From: Lachnospiraceae bacterium
Lineage (GTDB): Bacteria; Bacillota; Clostridia; Lachnospirales; Lachnospiraceae
NCBI GenBank assembly: GCA_014804675.1
Contig: JAAUZH010000037.1
Location: 62,001-126,000 of the forward strand
DNA: 64,000 bases
Direction: 5' to 3'
Both the position numbers and the translations under genes were made by a program. The notes beneath the pieces were generated by a model that worked only from the letters and a program-made list of their open reading frames with translations, ran no database searches and was not told where the DNA came from. This document shows positions 42,733 through 50,874 of this stretch, in pieces. Within the stretch, counting starts at the first letter, position 1. Each line of letters begins with the position of its first letter.

Positions 42733-42835
42733 ATACAAAGCTAGATGAAAGCTGGAACAATAAGGAATTGACAGTCAGGTTTATGATTTGTTTGACAGAT
42801 ATTATACATTGTCATCAATAGGAAAGGGAAGCAGC

Positions 42836-43846
42836 ATGAAAAAAATATTAGCAATCATTCCGGCCAGAAGCGGGTCGAAAAGCGTGATCAATAAGAATAT
42901 CCGTCTTATTAACGGAAAGCCTATGATGGCCTATTCTATTGAACATGCAAAGGAATCCAAATACATCAATCGGATTATCGTAACAACAGACAGCGAAGAG
43001 TATGCTGCAATTGCCAGAGAATATGGAGCAGAAACGCCCTTTATCAGGCCCGCAGAGTTAGCGGCTGATCATTCGCTGGATATAGAAGTGTTTGAGCATG
43101 CTTTATCCTGGCTTGAAAGAGAAGAAGGCTATGTACCGGATATTATCGTGCAGCTTCGCCCCACCGATCCTATCCGCAATCCGGAAGACATTGATAAGAT
43201 GATAGAAATGATGTTAGAAGACGAAACGGTAGATGCAGTGCGCAGCGTGTCTCTGACCGATACAGTTCCACATAAAATGTGGTATGTAGGAGAAGACAAT
43301 GTGATGGAGCCTATTATGAAGGATATTCCGGAAGGTTATAATATGCCAAGACAAAAGCTTCCTAAAATCTATCATCAAAACGGAAATACAGATGTGCTCC
43401 GCCCCGGCAATATTACAAAATATCATTCCATGACCGGGAAAAAGATTAAGGGCTATATTATGAGCGAGATGTATGATGTGGATACAGAAGCGGATTTTGC
43501 CAGAATTTCGGAATGTTTGAAAATCCGACAGGGCGGGAAGATATTTGTTTTTGACATAGATGGGGTAATCGCACAATTGCGAAAGGACTTATCCTATGGA
43601 GAAACCGGACCGAATGAAAAGATGGTACAAATCGTAAATGAGCTGTATGACCTTGGAAACCGTATCGTGCTTTTTACGGCAAGAGGCTATGTAACGGGAA
43701 TTGACTGGAGAGAAACAACGGAAAGGCAGATGAAGGAGTGGGGAGTCAAATACCACGAGCTTCATATGGGAAAGCCAAATGCGGACTACTATGTAGATGA
43801 TAAAATGCTTAGTCTGGATTTTCTTTATAAAGAATTTGGGCAGTAA
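42836..43846 (+). CDS. CMP-sugar cytidylyltransferase fused to a HAD phosphatase
   Basis: The N-terminal 230 residues are an acylneuraminate-type cytidylyltransferase: 'KILAIIPARSGSKSVINKNI' is the CTP loop, with 'RIIVTTDSEEYAAIAREYGA' and 'VQLRPTDPIRNPEDID'. From residue ~240 a HAD domain begins with 'KIFVFDIDGVIAQL' (DxD nucleophile/acid), 'IVLFTARGYVTG' (motif II) and 'YYVDDKMLSL' (motif IV). The fusion couples removal of the phosphate from a 9-phosphate acidic sugar to CMP activation, as in some sialate/nonulosonate pathways. No NeuB-type synthase is in the window. ATG 42836 has AGGAAAGGG before it; an ATG at 42788 does not. Confidence 0.85.
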   Translation: MKKILAIIPARSGSKSVINKNIRLINGKPMMAYSIEHAKESKYINRIIVTTDSEEYAAIAREYGAETPFIRPAELAADHSLDIEVFEHALSWLEREEGYVPDIIVQLRPTDPIRNPEDIDKMIEMMLEDETVDAVRSVSLTDTVPHKMWYVGEDNVMEPIMKDIPEGYNMPRQKLPKIYHQNGNTDVLRPGNITKYHSMTGKKIKGYIMSEMYDVDTEADFARISECLKIRQGGKIFVFDIDGVIAQLRKDLSYGETGPNEKMVQIVNELYDLGNRIVLFTARGYVTGIDWRETTERQMKEWGVKYHELHMGKPNADYYVDDKMLSLDFLYKEFGQ

Positions 43847-43868
43847 GCGATAAAGAATAAAAGGGAAA

Positions 43869-43920
43869 AATAAAGCCCGGCAGCAAATGGAAGCTTCCAA
43901 TGCTGTCAGGCTTTATTTTT
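43869..43920. terminator. Bidirectional terminator between convergent genes
   Basis: AATAAAGCCCGGCAGCA pairs with TGCTGTCAGGCTTTATT (17 positions, one mismatch and one G-U pair), the loop itself containing GGAAGCTTCC. A T-run follows on plus and an A-rich run precedes, so it serves both the HAD fusion gene and the FliD-like gene. Confidence 0.85.
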
Positions 43921-43935
43921 AACAGGAAAGTGGGA

Positions 43936-45246
43936 TTAACAATACCCATTGAACAGCATCCCGCTGTAAGAGCTGGTCATATAAGGGTTTGCATAATTCT
44001 TTCCGGGATTTTTGTAAGCAACGATTTTTTTGTCCGCATATTCCATAGGATTTAAAGAAATAAAACTGGTCTTTTTCAGAACAGAATGGGTAAAATCCTT
44101 TATGGAATGGAAAGCTTCATTTGTATCTTCCGAAAGAGCAGCCTGGGATAATTGTTTTTCATCCAGCTCCAATGCGCCGGTTTCCGATATACGAACTCCC
44201 AGATGATCGAAGCCATCGGAGTGGACCAGGGCAATGTGGGACATTTCGTTGACCAAACGGTTGCTTCCGGGCTGGCTTTCTATATATTCTGAAGCTGCCT
44301 TTAAAAATTGATTGTAGCTGCCGATTAAAGTATGGATATTTTCCTTTAAGCTTTCTATATCGTTTTTTATGCCGATAACTGCTACGTTATCTTTGGATTC
44401 GCTCAAACCGATTAAAGAAATCTCATACATCTTTTCAATAGTAAAATGATTGGAATAAGTGGTATGAGCAATGCCGTTAATGGTAAATTCAGCATTGGAA
44501 GCATTTCTTGTAACTTCACCAATACCCAAATATTCTACTGCACCGGAAGCCATGCTTGTATGCTCTTCCGAAATATGAAATAGAAACTCCTTGTTTTCTG
44601 GAAGCCCGGCTTGATTGGAACTTAGCTTCAGTGAGGAATTTCCGGCTTCATCTTCGAGAACTTCAGCAGATACACCAATTTCGGCATTGTTGATCAGCCG
44701 GCTTAACCGCTCCTGAATATCCTTGTTTGTATCACTTTCGGTAACTGCAAATTGGAATTCATAGTTTAAGTCGTTTATATTTAAATCAAAAGAATAAGTT
44801 TTGGCAGCTAGGGCAACTGACTCATTGGAAGGGAGAAAGCTTCCCATATTTACCTGAGGGGCTGCCAGACTGCGCACCTGGATTTCCAAAGTGCTGTTTT
44901 CATCTACAGAAGACGCATCGCCAATGTATTCGGCGGTTACCAGAGATTCGTTGCTGGAATAAGCGGCTTTCTTATTTAAAAGCTCGTTTTCGTTAAGCCC
45001 GCCAAGAGAAGCAATGGTGTTGCGGAAGCATCTGGCATTCTCTTTCAAACCGATTGCAAATGATTTATAATCGGTTTTCTCATTCAGGAGATAAAGGGGA
45101 GATTCCTTATCTAATTTTACAATGGAATTATATACACGACGCAGCTCGCTTGGCTTGTGAGTGTCGAAAGATGTACTTGTCTTAGGCGCATATGAAGTCA
45201 GATAATAATTATAAGCTGTATTGAGCGCTGAAAAATTAATAGCCAT
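43936..45246 (-). CDS. FliD-like (flagellar cap family) protein
   Basis: The 436-residue product lacks a signal peptide. The middle has FliD-like elements: 'STLEIQVRSLAAPQVNMGSF', 'KTYSFDLNINDLNYEFQFAV' and a coiled C-terminal third with 'IESLKENIHTLIGSYNQFLK', ending in 'NPYMTSSYSGMLFNGYC'. Flagellar caps are secreted through the flagellar apparatus without a cleaved signal. No other flagellar gene is in the window, so it may be a separate FliD paralogue or a gene with another job. The chemoreceptor at 4.4 kb suggests the cell may be motile. Confidence 0.65.
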   Translation of the reverse strand: MAINFSALNTAYNYYLTSYAPKTSTSFDTHKPSELRRVYNSIVKLDKESPLYLLNEKTDYKSFAIGLKENARCFRNTIASLGGLNENELLNKKAAYSSNESLVTAEYIGDASSVDENSTLEIQVRSLAAPQVNMGSFLPSNESVALAAKTYSFDLNINDLNYEFQFAVTESDTNKDIQERLSRLINNAEIGVSAEVLEDEAGNSSLKLSSNQAGLPENKEFLFHISEEHTSMASGAVEYLGIGEVTRNASNAEFTINGIAHTTYSNHFTIEKMYEISLIGLSESKDNVAVIGIKNDIESLKENIHTLIGSYNQFLKAASEYIESQPGSNRLVNEMSHIALVHSDGFDHLGVRISETGALELDEKQLSQAALSEDTNEAFHSIKDFTHSVLKKTSFISLNPMEYADKKIVAYKNPGKNYANPYMTSSYSGMLFNGYC

Positions 45247-45325
45247 GTTGCCCCTCCTTTCTTCCGTGAATGTGATATTACAGCATCAGTGCTGTCATCA
45301 GGGCAAAAAACCTATTGGTGCTTTT

Positions 45326-45354
45326 ATTTTAACACCTTCCTATTATATATACAA
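45326..45354 (-). promoter_or_regulatory. Promoter of the FliD-like gene
   Basis: On the minus strand TTGTAT (45349-45354), 17 bp and TAAAAT preceded by TGT (45326-45331). This is a vegetative promoter; I saw no sigma-28 consensus (TAAA-N15-GCCGATAA). Confidence 0.6.
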
Positions 45355-45534
45355 TACGGAAAAAGATAAAATTTCACAAAATTTTCACATTTCGGCAAGA
45401 AAATAAATATAGCTTTTACAGTGTTTATCGGTATTCTATGGAAAAATGTTTACCAAAACCAGGAAAATGGAAGGCTGGAGCCGGATGCTTTCCTTATTTT
45501 TCATGCTGACCTGGCGGATTTCTGGAAAAAAACG
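45355..45534. other. Gene-free stretch between FliD-like and rpmG promoters
   Basis: No coding frame, RNA gene or repeat is recognisable in this part of the 424-bp divergent gap; in particular there is no tRNA, although tRNA genes often lie near rpmG-secE in other bacteria. Confidence 0.6.
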
Positions 45535-45563
45535 TTGACGATGAGGTAATACTATGGTATAGT
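45535..45563 (+). promoter_or_regulatory. Promoter of the rpmG-secE-nusG-rplKA operon
   Basis: TTGACG (45535-45540), a 17-bp spacer and TGgTATAGT (-10 at 45558-45563). It is followed by a leader of about 100 nt with an eight-T run before rpmG. Confidence 0.8.
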
Positions 45564-45670
45564 AGTCAAGCGAGATGAGATTTAGGTCTTTTTTTTATGC
45601 TCAAAAAATGGGATAAAAAAAGAACTCAAACGGAATGAAATATAGGAAAAATGGGCGCGGAGGTGGAAAA

Positions 45671-45820
45671 ATGCGTACAAAAATCACATTAGCCTGCACA
45701 GAGTGCAAAAATCGTAACTACAATATGACAAAGGACAAAAAGACACATCCAGACAGAATGGAAACAAAGAAATATTGTAGATTCTGCAAGACTCACACAT
45801 TGCACAAGGAAACAAAATAA
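45671..45820 (+). CDS. rpmG: Ribosomal protein L33 (zinc-binding form)
   Basis: The 49-residue protein has both CxxC pairs (CTEC and CRFC) of the zinc-containing form of L33, so it depends on zinc, and the typical 'ITLACTEC' start and '[16 protein letters not shown]' end. The start at 45671 follows GGAGGTGG; an upstream in-frame ATG would add a basic stretch absent from the family. It heads the operon, as in many Clostridia. Confidence 0.96.
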   Translation: MRTKITLACTECKNRNYNMTKDKKTHPDRMETKKYCRFCKTHTLHKETK

Positions 45821-45869
45821 GATAACCAAAGGAACTGTAAACGTTTAGGCGAAAAGGAAAGTGAAAATC

Positions 45870-46076
45870 ATGGGAGAAAACGCAACTCAGGATAAGCAGC
45901 CAAAGGTTAGCTTCAGTGAAGGTGTGAAAGCCGAATTCAAGAAAATTACCTGGCCAGATAAGAAGACCCTCGGCAAACAGGCAGTAGCAGTAACGGCAAT
46001 ATCTATTGTGCTTGGCTGTATAATTGCTGTAATTGATATGGTAGTCCAGTATGGTATCAATTTCTTAACGATGTAA
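45870..46076 (+). CDS. secE: Preprotein translocase subunit SecE
   Basis: The 68-residue protein has the amphipathic 'FSEGVKAEFKKITWPDKKTL' with the hallmark KxITWP, then a single membrane helix (residues 42-62). This is the short SecE of Gram-positives, which stabilises SecY. ATG 45870 is chosen over GTG 45861 because AAGGAAAG would overlap the latter. nusG follows after 16 bp. Confidence 0.96.
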   Translation: MGENATQDKQPKVSFSEGVKAEFKKITWPDKKTLGKQAVAVTAISIVLGCIIAVIDMVVQYGINFLTM

Positions 46077-46092
46077 GAGTGAGGGAGAAAAT

Positions 46093-46608
46093 ATGGCAGA
46101 AGCAAATTGGTATGTGGTTCATACCTATTCCGGGTATGAAAATAAAGTAAAAGCCAATATTGAAAAAACCATTGAGAACAGGCATCTGGAAGAGGAAATC
46201 TTGGAAGTGAGAGTTCCCATGCAGGATGTTGTAGAGTTAAAAAACGGTGCAAAGAAAACCGTTCAGAAAAAAATGTTCCCGGGTTATGTGTTGATCAATA
46301 TGGTTATGAACGATGATACATGGTATGTTGTTCGGAATACAAGAGGCGTAACCGGATTTGTAGGACCGGGAAGCAAGCCGGTACCACTTACGGATGCGGA
46401 AATGAAACCTCTTGGAATTAAAGTGGAGAACATTTCGGTTGATTTTGGCGAAGGAGATACCATTGCGGTTGTTGCAGGTGTTTGGAAAGATACGGTAGGT
46501 GTTGTTCAAAGAATGGATTTTGGTAAACAGACAGCAACCATTAACGTAGAGATGTTTGGACGTGAAACACCGGTAGAAATCAGTTTTGCCGAAGTGCGTA
46601 AAATGTAA
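46093..46608 (+). CDS. nusG: Transcription termination/antitermination protein NusG
   Basis: The 171-residue protein has the NGN domain ('WYVVHTYSGYENKVKANIEK', 'MFPGYVLINMVMNDDTWYVV', 'TRGVTGFVG') and a C-terminal KOW domain ('FGEGDTIAVVAGVWKDTVGV'). It binds the clamp of RNA polymerase and links to NusA, Rho or the ribosome. Normal length, with the expected place after secE. Confidence 0.97.
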   Translation: MAEANWYVVHTYSGYENKVKANIEKTIENRHLEEEILEVRVPMQDVVELKNGAKKTVQKKMFPGYVLINMVMNDDTWYVVRNTRGVTGFVGPGSKPVPLTDAEMKPLGIKVENISVDFGEGDTIAVVAGVWKDTVGVVQRMDFGKQTATINVEMFGRETPVEISFAEVRKM

Positions 46609-46675
46609 CAGTTGATGTTCATAGGATTCATTCCTACTTATTTATAAAAAGAAGTGAAAAGAATGATGTATGAGC

Positions 46676-46709
46676 TGTGGGAGGATTTCTTCAATCCGCC
46701 ACTACCACA
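46676..46709 (+). promoter_or_regulatory. Probable L1-binding mRNA element, copy 1 (before rplK)
   Basis: TGTGGGAGGA ... TCCGCCACTACCACA: the ends TGTGG and CCACA pair, GGA and UCC pair inside, leaving an asymmetric bulge with GCCACUA. A second copy with the same conserved ends and a different inner loop precedes rplA. Ribosomal protein L1 is known to repress its own operon by binding an mRNA mimic of its 23S rRNA site; this element is the natural candidate. Confidence 0.55.
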
Positions 46710-46729
46710 ATTTATTAGGAGGTGCCAAA

Positions 46730-47155
46730 ATGGCAAAGAAAGTAGAAGGATATATTAAGTTACAGATCCCTGCTGGTAAAGCTACACCAGCGCCACCGGT
46801 TGGACCAGCACTTGGTCAGCATGGTGTAAACATTGTTGAATTTACAAAACAGTTCAACGCAAGAACAGCAGATCAGGGAGATTTGATCATCCCTGTTGTT
46901 ATCACAGTATATGCAGACAGAAGCTTTAGTTTTGTTACAAAGACTCCACCGGCTGCAGTACTTCTGAAAAAGGCTTGTAAGATTCAGTCCGGTTCCGCAA
47001 CACCGAACAAGACGAAGGTTGCAAAGATTTCAAAAGCAGAGATTCAGAAAATCGCAGAGTTAAAAATGCCTGATTTAAATGCAGCAAGCCTGGATGCAGC
47101 TATCAGCATGATTGCAGGTACTGCAAGAAGTATGGGTATCACAGTAGAGGACTAA
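46730..47155 (+). CDS. rplK: Ribosomal protein L11
   Basis: The 141-residue protein is standard L11: '[20 protein letters not shown]' at the start, '[19 protein letters not shown]', '[19 protein letters not shown]' and a C-terminal rRNA-binding domain ending '[14 protein letters not shown]'. It forms the GTPase-associated centre with 23S rRNA and is required for RelA activation. The start at 46730 follows TTAGGAGGTG; a longer frame from 46670 would read through the regulatory hairpin. Confidence 0.97.
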   Translation: MAKKVEGYIKLQIPAGKATPAPPVGPALGQHGVNIVEFTKQFNARTADQGDLIIPVVITVYADRSFSFVTKTPPAAVLLKKACKIQSGSATPNKTKVAKISKAEIQKIAELKMPDLNAASLDAAISMIAGTARSMGITVED

Positions 47156-47187
47156 TTGTGAGAATTTCCCAAACAGCAAATAGAATA

Positions 47188-47219
47188 TGTGGGAGGAGAT
47201 AAGCTCCGCCACTACCACA
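47188..47219 (+). promoter_or_regulatory. Probable L1-binding mRNA element, copy 2 (before rplA)
   Basis: TGTGGGAGGAG-AUAAG-CUCCGCCACUACCACA: outer pairing TGTGG/CCACA and inner GGAG/CUCC with a pentaloop. It lies 16 bp before the rplA start and directly abuts the ribosome site AAGGAGG, so protein binding could block initiation. Confidence 0.55.
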
Positions 47220-47235
47220 AGGAGGTAAAAACAAA

Positions 47236-47925
47236 ATGAAACATGGTAAAAAATATAATGAAGCTGCCAAGTTGATTGACCGCGGTACTCAATATGAAGC
47301 GGCAGAGGCAATTTCTTTAGTAAAGAAATCAGCTACGGCAAAATTTGATGAGACGATTGAAGTCCACATTAGAACAGGCTGTGACGGACGTCATGCAGAA
47401 CAGCAGATTCGTGGTGCGGTTGTACTGCCCAACGGTACAGGTAAGACTGTAAAAGTATTAGTGTTTGCAAAAGGCGACAAAATAAATGAGGCAGAAGCTG
47501 CAGGGGCAGATTTTGTGGGCGGCGATGAGCTGATTCCAAAGATTCAGAACGATGGCTGGCTGGATTTTGATGTAGTAGTAGCTACACCTGATATGATGGG
47601 TGTTGTTGGTCGTCTTGGTAAAGTGCTTGGACCAAAAGGCTTAATGCCAAACCCAAAAGCAGGTACGGTAACAATGGACGTTACTAAGGCTGTCAATGAT
47701 ATTAAAGCAGGTAAGATTGAATACAGACTTGATAAGTCAAATATTATTCATGTTCCTGTTGGAAAGGCTTCTTTCTCTGAAGAGCAGTTACAGCAGAACT
47801 TTGATGCTTTAATGGAGGCTATTGGGAAGGCAAAACCAAGCGCATTAAAGGGACAGTATTTAAAGAGCATTACCCTTACATCTACAATGGGTCCTGGTGT
47901 GAAAGTCAGCACAGCAAAATATTAA
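47236..47925 (+). CDS. rplA: Ribosomal protein L1
   Basis: The 229-residue protein has the L1 pattern: '[20 protein letters not shown]', '[20 protein letters not shown]', '[20 protein letters not shown]' and the RNA-contact '[20 protein letters not shown]'. L1 forms the stalk at the E site and represses its own synthesis. A terminator follows, so the operon ends here instead of continuing to rplJL. Confidence 0.97.
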   Translation: MKHGKKYNEAAKLIDRGTQYEAAEAISLVKKSATAKFDETIEVHIRTGCDGRHAEQQIRGAVVLPNGTGKTVKVLVFAKGDKINEAEAAGADFVGGDELIPKIQNDGWLDFDVVVATPDMMGVVGRLGKVLGPKGLMPNPKAGTVTMDVTKAVNDIKAGKIEYRLDKSNIIHVPVGKASFSEEQLQQNFDALMEAIGKAKPSALKGQYLKSITLTSTMGPGVKVSTAKY

Positions 47926-47975
47926 TTTAATTAAGAAGGAATCCGGTTTCAAAAAACAGATTCCTGCAGGATAGC

Positions 47976-48006
47976 AAAAAAGCATGGTTTATGCCATGCT
48001 TTTTTT
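47976..48006 (+). terminator. Terminator after rplA
   Basis: AAAGCATGG and CCATGCTTT form a stem with the loop TTTATG and a seven-T tail. It separates rplKA from the CapA-like gene. Confidence 0.9.
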
Positions 48007-48114
48007 GATAGGCTTACCTGTCGATAGAATGGGATTTACATAAGTGAAAAAGTGTGGCATGATAAAAATAAAAACAGAAATCAGGCAGGAATGAAATAGA
48101 ATTGAGGGGATGAA

Positions 48115-49404
48115 ATGAAAGGCAGAATCAGAAGACTGGCAGGGGTTTTTGGAGGAGCGCTTTTGGTAGTATTGCTTATTGGTGCGGCGGTGCTTGCCGG
48201 AATGGGGGCTTATAAAAATGCCGGAATGAATCGAAAAATACCAGAAACTATGGAACAGGAAGAAGGACAGAAGAAGGATGCGGGGGAAATAGATGAGAGC
48301 AGGCTGGTAAATGAAGTGGTTTTACCAAAAGAAACGGAAAAGGAGAGCCAGGATGTTCCTGAATTGGAAGGAAAGTACGGGGAAATTCTGGCAGATCCGG
48401 AACGAATGAAGGAAGAGCGGATAATTGCCAAAGAGGCAGCCAGAGAAGAAGAGGTAATCCTGGCTTTTGCCGGAGACATATGTTTTGATGAAAACTATTC
48501 CAATATGTATTATTTATCCCAAAGAGGCGGAGATATTAGCAAGTGCTTCTCGGAGGACTTATATAAAGAGATGACAGAGGCGGATATTTTCATGGTAAAT
48601 AATGAATTTACTTATACTACAAGAGGGGAACCTGTTTTGGATAAAGCCTTTACCTTTAGAAGCAATCCGGACAATGTGAAGCTTTTGAGGGATATGGGAG
48701 TGGATATTGTATCGCTGGCAAACAATCATGCTTATGATTATGGGGAAGTTTCCCTTCTGGATACTTTGGAAACCTTGGAAAAGGAAGGGATGCCCTATGT
48801 GGGTGCAGGAAGAAATCTGGAAGAAGCAGGAAGGCCTGTTTATTTTATTTGTAATGATATCAAGATTGCAATCGTGTCTGCCACGCAGGTGGAAAGGCTG
48901 GATAATCCGGATACAAAGGGGGCGGGAGAGAATAGCCCGGGCGTATTCCGGTGCTGGGGAAATCAATTGGACGACTTGCTGGAAAGAGTAAAGGAAGCAA
49001 AAAGCAATAGTGATTTCGTAGTGGCATATATACATTGGGGAACAGAAAATACCGATGAACTGGATTGGGCCCAGACTTATCAGGCACCGTTGATTGCGGA
49101 AGCGGGAGCGGATGTAATCATCGGCGGACATACTCACTGCCTGCAGGGAATTGATGTAGTGAATAATGTACCGGTGATTTATAGTGTGGGGAATTTCTGG
49201 TTTAATTCTAAAAGCCTGGATTCCTGTATCATAAAAGTGGCAGTGGATCAGCAGGGCCTTAAGTCATTTCAGTTTCTTCCGGCGAAAACAGAAGGATGCA
49301 GGACCTATCAGGCTGAGGGACAGGAAAGAACGCAGCTTATGGAGTATATGAGGGAGCTTTCCCCGAATGTAAGAATAGAGGAGGACGGGAGCGTGGAGTG
49401 GTAA
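48115..49404 (+). CDS. CapA/PgsA-like metallophosphatase-fold membrane-anchored protein
   Basis: The 429-residue protein has one N-terminal membrane anchor (residues 12-32), an acidic linker, then the PGA_cap domain: 'LAFAGDICFD' (metal-binding Asp), 'ADIFMVNNEFTYTTRG', 'VDIVSLANNHAYDYG' (NNH), 'VVAYIHWGTE' and 'ADVIIGGHTHCLQGID' (GHxH). The family includes poly-gamma-glutamate synthesis CapA and other cell-envelope enzymes; its actual substrate here is unknown. No capB or capC neighbours. It sits between rplA and the rplJ leader, an unusual position. The ribosome site is weak (GAGGGG). Confidence 0.85.
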   Translation: MKGRIRRLAGVFGGALLVVLLIGAAVLAGMGAYKNAGMNRKIPETMEQEEGQKKDAGEIDESRLVNEVVLPKETEKESQDVPELEGKYGEILADPERMKEERIIAKEAAREEEVILAFAGDICFDENYSNMYYLSQRGGDISKCFSEDLYKEMTEADIFMVNNEFTYTTRGEPVLDKAFTFRSNPDNVKLLRDMGVDIVSLANNHAYDYGEVSLLDTLETLEKEGMPYVGAGRNLEEAGRPVYFICNDIKIAIVSATQVERLDNPDTKGAGENSPGVFRCWGNQLDDLLERVKEAKSNSDFVVAYIHWGTENTDELDWAQTYQAPLIAEAGADVIIGGHTHCLQGIDVVNNVPVIYSVGNFWFNSKSLDSCIIKVAVDQQGLKSFQFLPAKTEGCRTYQAEGQERTQLMEYMRELSPNVRIEEDGSVEW

Positions 49405-49423
49405 AATGCAAGGGAAAATAAGC

Positions 49424-49452
49424 TTGACAATCCCTTTCGCCTATGATATTCT
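49424..49452 (+). promoter_or_regulatory. Promoter of rplJL
   Basis: TTGACA (49424-49429), a 17-bp spacer and TATTCT (49447-49452), starting 20 bp after the CapA-like stop codon. Confidence 0.85.
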
Positions 49453-49457
49453 ATCTA

Positions 49458-49592
49458 AGGTCGTTTCGACCATGCCGAAGACAGTAGGTGCAAAGGACAG
49501 AGCAAACAGTCCTGAGCGTAAGTGTACCGCCTACCGAGGAGAAAAGAGTTACAGGATGAACTTTTGCCTTCCGGTCTTTCGGGAGGCTTTTT
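49458..49592 (+). promoter_or_regulatory. Ribosomal protein L10 leader with attenuator
   Basis: The transcript leader contains the conserved L10 leader features: GCCGAAGACAGTAGGTGC on one side and CCGCCTACCGAGG on the other, which pair through GTAGG/CCTAC. It ends with the terminator-like hairpin GCCTTCCGG-TCTT-TCGGGAGGC and TTTTT (49566-49592). L10, with L7/L12, binds this RNA and lowers expression of rplJL. Confidence 0.88.
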
Positions 49593-49638
49593 ATATGATA
49601 ACTCCTATCGGCAGCAAAATCTATAAGGAGGAGAGAAA

Positions 49639-50208
49639 ATGGCTAAAGTTGAATTGAAACAACCTATCGTTGAGGAAATCTCTGGCTATATCAAGGAAGC
49701 ACAGTCTGTAGTGTTAGTAGATTACCGTGGACTTACTGTGGAACAGGACACAAGACTTCGTAGAGAGCTTCGTGAAGCCGGAGTTACTTACAAGGTTTAC
49801 AAAAACACCATGATGAACTTTGCGTTCAAGGGAACGGACTGTGAAGCATTGACACAGTACTTGGAAGGACCAAGCGCTATTGCAATTTCTGCAACAGATG
49901 CAACAGCTCCTGCAAGAGTTCTTGGAAAATTCGCAAAGGAAGCAGATAAGCTGGAAATCAAGGGTGGAATTGTTGAAGGTATTGCGTATGACGCAAAGGG
50001 AATTGCAAGCATCGCTACAATTCCAAGCAGAGAAGAGCTGCTTTCCAAATTACTTGGAAGCATTCAGTCTCCGATTACCAACTTTGCTCGTGTCATGAAC
50101 CAATTGGCAGAAAAAGGCGGCGCATCCGATGCGGCACCGGCTGACGCAGCTCCTGCAGAGGAAGCAGCGGAAGCACCTGCAGAAGCAGAAGCGCCTGCAG
50201 CAGAATAA
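49639..50208 (+). CDS. rplJ: Ribosomal protein L10
   Basis: The 189-residue protein starts 'MAKVELKQPIVEEISGYIKE', followed by 'SVVLVDYRGLTVEQDTRLRR' and 'VYKNTMMNFAFKGTD', all diagnostic for L10. The C-terminal helix that carries the L7/L12 dimers is followed by an Ala/Glu/Pro-rich tail (residues 168-189), longer than in Bacillus. It is controlled by the leader upstream and followed 82 bp later by rplL. Confidence 0.97.
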   Translation: MAKVELKQPIVEEISGYIKEAQSVVLVDYRGLTVEQDTRLRRELREAGVTYKVYKNTMMNFAFKGTDCEALTQYLEGPSAIAISATDATAPARVLGKFAKEADKLEIKGGIVEGIAYDAKGIASIATIPSREELLSKLLGSIQSPITNFARVMNQLAEKGGASDAAPADAAPAEEAAEAPAEAEAPAAE

Positions 50209-50290
50209 GGTAGTAGAAATAAGTGCATATTGCGCTTGAAAATGAAAAAAGAACTGTTCAATCAATGAATGAAAAAAGGAGAAGAGTAAA

Positions 50291-50668
50291 ATGGCAAAAT
50301 TAACAACAGCAGAAATTCTTGATGCTATTAAAGAGTTAACAGTATTAGAATTAAATGATTTAGTAAAAGCTTGTGAAGAAGAATTTGGAGTATCCGCAGC
50401 AGCAGGTGTTGTAGTTGCAGCAGCAGGCGCAGCAGATGGAGCAGGCGCTGATGAGAAGACAGAATTTGATGTGGAATTAACAGAAGTTGGACCAAACAAG
50501 GTTAAGGTTATCAAAGTAGTTCGTGAAGCTACAGGTCTTGGCTTAAAAGAAGCAAAAGACTTAGTTGATGGAGCGCCTAAGGTATTAAAAGAAGCTGCAT
50601 CCAAGGAAGAAGCAGAAGAAATTAAGACCAAATTAGAAGCAGAGGGTGCTAAGGTTACATTGAAATAA
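50291..50668 (+). CDS. rplL: Ribosomal protein L7/L12
   Basis: The 125-residue protein has the N-terminal dimerisation domain '[20 protein letters not shown]', an Ala/Gly hinge (residues 38-55) and the C-terminal factor-binding domain '[20 protein letters not shown]' and '[20 protein letters not shown]'. It recruits translation GTPases. A terminator follows. Confidence 0.97.
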   Translation: MAKLTTAEILDAIKELTVLELNDLVKACEEEFGVSAAAGVVVAAAGAADGAGADEKTEFDVELTEVGPNKVKVIKVVREATGLGLKEAKDLVDGAPKVLKEAASKEEAEEIKTKLEAEGAKVTLK

Positions 50669-50687
50669 TGTAAAAAACCGAATGTTT

Positions 50688-50725
50688 AAGGCTCAGAGTG
50701 AATTCTGAGCCTTCTTCTTTTTCTG
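50688..50725 (+). terminator. Terminator after rplL
   Basis: AAGGCTCAG and CTGAGCCTT form a perfect 9-bp stem, followed by a T-rich tail (CTTCTTTTTC). rpoBC therefore uses its own promoter at least in part. Confidence 0.8.
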
Positions 50726-50760
50726 TTTTATGATTTTATATTAAATTTGAAAATTTGTTA

Positions 50761-50789
50761 TTGACTTGCATACAATCTTGTAGTACAAT
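50761..50789 (+). promoter_or_regulatory. Promoter of rpoBC
   Basis: TTGACT (50761-50766), a 17-bp spacer and TACAAT (50784-50789), about 86 bp before the start. Confidence 0.75.
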
Positions 50790-50874
50790 GGATAATGCAC
50801 TATTGTGGTATGGTATGCTTGTTCTAATAATATCATCTGCGAATTAGACATATAAACGGAAAGAACGGGGTGAA

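Noticed and set aside
45821..45869. Search for a tRNA gene between rpmG and secE.
   Set aside because: The gap is only 49 bp and contains a ribosome site; no cloverleaf fits there or elsewhere in the window.
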